DNA of 8,191 nucleotides from Burkholderiales bacterium (GTDB lineage: Bacteria > Pseudomonadota > Gammaproteobacteria > Burkholderiales > Burkholderiaceae). Both the position numbers and the translations under genes were made by a program. Of this stretch, positions 5,903 to 8,191 are shown piece after piece. The stretch lies in NCBI GenBank assembly GCA_903643055.1, contig CAHJWV010000573.1:1-8191 (forward strand), in the 5' to 3' direction. The notes under the pieces were generated by a model. It was not told where the DNA came from and made no database searches. It worked only from the letters and a program-made list of their open reading frames with translations. Position 1 is the stretch's first letter. Each line of letters opens with the position of its first letter.

Positions 5903-6961
5903 ATGAAGTGGCCCTGGCAGGGCGCAAGCCCGAGAGAACGGCTGGTGGTGGCCTGCAGCAGCGAGGCTTTCACCTATGTGCAGGCCAGCGCCGACCCGAA
6001 CGCGCCCGCCATCCAGCGCTGCGGCCAGGAATTACGCGGCAACGACAGCGCGGCCGACTTCGCACGGCGCGTTCGCGCGCTCGGCCTGCCGGCGCAGCAG
6101 GTCGTGGCCGTGCTGCCGCTGGCGCATTGCCCCTTGCTGCAGATCGAAGCGCCGGCCGTGCCGCCCGATGAGCTGAAGACCGCCGCGCGCTGGCGCATCA
6201 AGGACATGGTCGACGCCCACCTCGATGACCTGACGCTCGACGTGATGCTGGTGGGTGACGATCGGCCGCGCCCGCAGAAGCAGCTCTTCGTGGCTGCGGC
6301 GCTGAACAGCGCGATCGAGGAAGTCACCACCTTGATGGCTGCCGCCGGCCTGAGCCTGGCGGCGATCGACATCCGCGAGACCGCGCAGCGCAACCTGCAA
6401 AGCGCCGTCTCGCGCCCACTCGGCCTGCATGAGCGGGCCACCGCCGCGCTGATGGTCCATGGCGAGTTGTGTCTGTTGACCATCAGCGCCAACAACGAAC
6501 TTTTCTACACCCGCCGCCTGGAGTGGGACGAGACCGGCATGGCCCGCGCCCTCGCGTCGGCCGAAGCCCTGGCCCGCCCGGCCAGCCTTTTCGAGCAGTC
6601 GCTGCATGCCTTGAGTGCGGACGAGATGCCCGACATCGTCGACTACGGCGCCGAGCCCGACCCCAGTGACCAGCGCGCCGTCGAAGTGCCGCGGCTGGTG
6701 ATCGAACTGCAGCGCTCGTTCGATGTCTGGGAACGCTCGTGGCCCGAACTCCCGCTGGCCACTGTGATGGTCGATGCCGGCGCGCACACGGTGGCCCTCA
6801 CCGAACTGCTGGCCCATGAACTTGGCATGCGCGTGCTGCCGTTGAAGCTCGGCGAGGTGTTCAGCGGCTTCGAGCGCGCGACCGGCGGCCGTGAAGCGCT
6901 GGCCGCCGCCTGCGCGCCGCTGCTCGGCGCCCTGCTGCGCAGCGAGCCGCGCAAGCCTTGA
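5903..6961 (+). CDS. mshI: MSHA biogenesis protein MshI (PilM-like)
   Basis: This 352-residue cytoplasmic protein without a signal peptide or obvious membrane segment starts two bases after the mshQ stop. In MSHA systems MshI corresponds to PilM, an actin-like-fold protein that docks on the cytoplasmic tail of the PilN-like partner and helps build the inner-membrane platform. The next gene encodes a PilN-like protein, which supports this call. MshI-like features are the N-terminal strand region RERLVVACSSEAFTYVQA, the middle segment PPDELKTAARWRIKDMVD (PilM-like) and a C-terminal segment VMVDAGAHTVALTELLAHEL then GMRVLPL (about 288-315), which sits where PilM has its glycine-rich adenosine motif. 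The glycine-rich phosphate loops are degenerate, so ATP binding is doubtful. The ribosome site is weak (GCGAGAA), suggesting coupling to mshQ. Confidence 0.83.
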   Translation: MKWPWQGASPRERLVVACSSEAFTYVQASADPNAPAIQRCGQELRGNDSAADFARRVRALGLPAQQVVAVLPLAHCPLLQIEAPAVPPDELKTAARWRIKDMVDAHLDDLTLDVMLVGDDRPRPQKQLFVAAALNSAIEEVTTLMAAAGLSLAAIDIRETAQRNLQSAVSRPLGLHERATAALMVHGELCLLTISANNELFYTRRLEWDETGMARALASAEALARPASLFEQSLHALSADEMPDIVDYGAEPDPSDQRAVEVPRLVIELQRSFDVWERSWPELPLATVMVDAGAHTVALTELLAHELGMRVLPLKLGEVFSGFERATGGREALAAACAPLLGALLRSEPRKP

Positions 6962-6966
6962 GGGGA
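6961..6966 (+). promoter_or_regulatory. Shine-Dalgarno site of the pilN-like gene
   Basis: AGGGGA begins with the last base of the mshI stop codon and lies 7 bases before the ATG at 6974. It fixes the start of the pilN-like gene at MAQQINLYHP. Confidence 0.65.
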
Positions 6967-6973
6967 CATCACG

Positions 6974-7807
6974 ATGGCCCAGCAAATCAATCTCTACCAC
7001 CCCATCCTGCTGACCACCAAGCGCTACTTCTCGGCGCGGGCGATGGCGCAGGGCCTGGTGGCGGTTGCTGCCGGCACCTTGCTGCTGTGCGGCTGGACGG
7101 TGATGCAGACACGGCGGCTGCAGCGCGACCTGCAGGCCACGCAGCACCTGCATGAGACCGAACGGCAGGCCCTGGTCACCGCCATCGCAAACAAGCCCCA
7201 TGCCAGCACCAACACCACCGCGCTCGAGCAAACATTGAAGGCCTTGCAGCCGGCCGTCGCGCAACGCCAGCAGACTCTGGACGAACTGACACGCGGCACT
7301 GTGGCCAGCGGCCACACCCATTCGGCGATGCTTCGGCTGGTGGCGCAAACCGTGCCGCCGGCGGTCTGGCTGACGGAGATCAAGCTGACGAACGGCCCTT
7401 TAGGCCCGGCTGCCCAGAGCAACGCGGCCGATCCGAATGGGCCTGGCGCTGACAAGCGCATCGGCCTCATCGGCATGACCCTCGACCCGGCCGTGCTGCG
7501 GCCCTGGATGGCCCAGCTCTCAGCCCACCCGCTGCTGACCGGCCAGCCGCTGGCAGCGATCCAGGTGGAGCAGCGGCCAGCCCCGGCCCAGACGAACACC
7601 GCGGGCGCCCCCCGCTCGCAAGGCAAGGCGCGCGGCGGAGTCGACGCGTGGTCGTTCTCGCTCGGCAGCCATGCCGATCTGATCGCCGCCAGGGCTTCGG
7701 CAGCGAACGCCGCAGCACTGCCCCACGCGAATCAGATGGCCGATGCCGCCATCGCCAGCGTGCGGGTCTCGAACGCCGCATCGGCCGCCGCGGGAGCGCG
7801 ACCATGA
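6974..7807 (+). CDS. PilN-like MSHA assembly protein (MshI2)
   Basis: This 277-residue bitopic inner-membrane protein has the PilN signature at its N-terminus: QINLYHPILL, equivalent to the short cytoplasmic tail by which PilN grips PilM/MshI. A membrane helix follows (about 23-43, MAQGLVAVAAGTLLLCGWTV) and then a coiled-coil-prone stretch (about 45-105, including TRRLQRDLQATQHLHETERQ). The periplasmic part contains MLRLVAQTVPPAVWLTEIKL, typical of the PilN family. It is longer than ordinary PilN proteins because of a low-complexity tail from about residue 205 rich in Ala, Ser and Gln. Between mshI and mshJ it completes the expected PilM-PilN-PilO-like trio. Its stop overlaps mshJ as ATGA, implying coupled translation. 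Confidence 0.8.
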   Translation: MAQQINLYHPILLTTKRYFSARAMAQGLVAVAAGTLLLCGWTVMQTRRLQRDLQATQHLHETERQALVTAIANKPHASTNTTALEQTLKALQPAVAQRQQTLDELTRGTVASGHTHSAMLRLVAQTVPPAVWLTEIKLTNGPLGPAAQSNAADPNGPGADKRIGLIGMTLDPAVLRPWMAQLSAHPLLTGQPLAAIQVEQRPAPAQTNTAGAPRSQGKARGGVDAWSFSLGSHADLIAARASAANAAALPHANQMADAAIASVRVSNAASAAAGARP

Positions 7808-8191
7808 GCACACGCTGGTCTGCCCATGCGAAGCGCATTGATGCGTTGAGCCTGCGCGAACGGGGCTTCTTGTTCCTCTCAGCTGCGATGGTGGTGGCCG
7901 CGTTCGCCGACACGCTGGTGCTGTCACCGGCATTGGCCGAGCAGAAAGCCTTGTCGGTCAAGCTGGCCAAGGAGTCGGATGAGCTGAAAGTGCTGCGTGC
8001 ACAGCTGCTCGCCGCCACCCAACCGGTGTTGGCCAACTCACCGGAAGGCCAACTGCGCAGCGCGATTGCGCAGTTGCAGGGCCAGCAAACCGAGCTCAGT
8101 GCCGAGATCGAGCGTCGCCTGAACAGCCACGGCCAGAGGGCCCAGCTGCCCGACGTACTGGAACGCGCGCTGCGCCGCCATCAGCGCCTTC
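7804..8191 (+). CDS. mshJ: MSHA biogenesis protein MshJ (PilO/GspM-like), truncated by the window end
   Basis: The first 129 codons are visible and the frame is still open at the window end. The start is the ATGA overlap with the previous gene. The protein begins with a short basic cytoplasmic tail (MSTRWSAHAKRIDALSLRER) and a membrane helix (about 21-43, GFLFLSAAMVVAAFADTLVL). A long heptad-like periplasmic region follows: EQKALSVKLAKESDELKVLR, then GQLRSAIAQLQGQQTELSAE. This tail-helix-coiled-coil layout, directly after a PilN-like gene, is that of MshJ/PilO/GspM, which pairs with the PilN-like protein in the inner-membrane platform. The globular C-terminal domain and the next expected genes (mshK, and mshL for the secretin) lie beyond the window. 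Confidence 0.8.
   Translation, partial: MSTRWSAHAKRIDALSLRERGFLFLSAAMVVAAFADTLVLSPALAEQKALSVKLAKESDELKVLRAQLLAATQPVLANSPEGQLRSAIAQLQGQQTELSAEIERRLNSHGQRAQLPDVLERALRRHQRL

Overview
The window is a high-GC, plus-strand run of an MSHA-type (type IVa-like) pilus locus. Codon use, GC content and the protein families together suggest a betaproteobacterium of the Burkholderiales (Rubrivivax/Leptothrix/Roseateles-like). That assignment is an inference, because no rRNA or other marker gene is present. Every supportable gene lies on the + strand and nearly all are tightly packed, as expected for one operon.

Layout: the first ~85 bases hold the 3' end of an upstream gene whose frame is ambiguous. Next come three minor prepilins, mshD (122-697), mshO (963-1814) and mshP (about 1816-2343). 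They are followed by the very large secreted protein mshQ (2340-5900; signal peptide, PA14, Ig-like, PA14, then a DUF6701-type region). The inner-membrane assembly genes follow: mshI (5903-6961, PilM-like), a PilN-like gene often called mshI2 (6974-7807), and mshJ (7804 to the window end, truncated). The inferred roles are: MshD/O/P initiate and cap the pilus, MshQ is a surface or tip-associated adhesin candidate, and MshI/PilN-like/MshJ form the inner-membrane platform linking pilin assembly to the secretin.

The only real departure from a compact operon is the 265-base gap between mshD and mshO. It is filled by three tandem copies (81, 87 and 81 bp) plus a degenerate fourth copy of a palindrome-rich repeat. 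Each unit can form at least two perfect or near-perfect hairpins. A third hairpin keeps pairing through matched length changes on both arms. All unit lengths are multiples of three and the mshO frame stays open through the array, so the array is either an intercistronic RNA/DNA structure or encodes a ~96-residue extension of the MshO prepilin leader. This repeat, and the possible calcium-binding loops in MshQ (an EF-hand-like loop inside the first PA14 domain and a thrombospondin-3-like motif later), are the most interesting points. I see no mobile-element genes, CRISPR, tRNA or rRNA.
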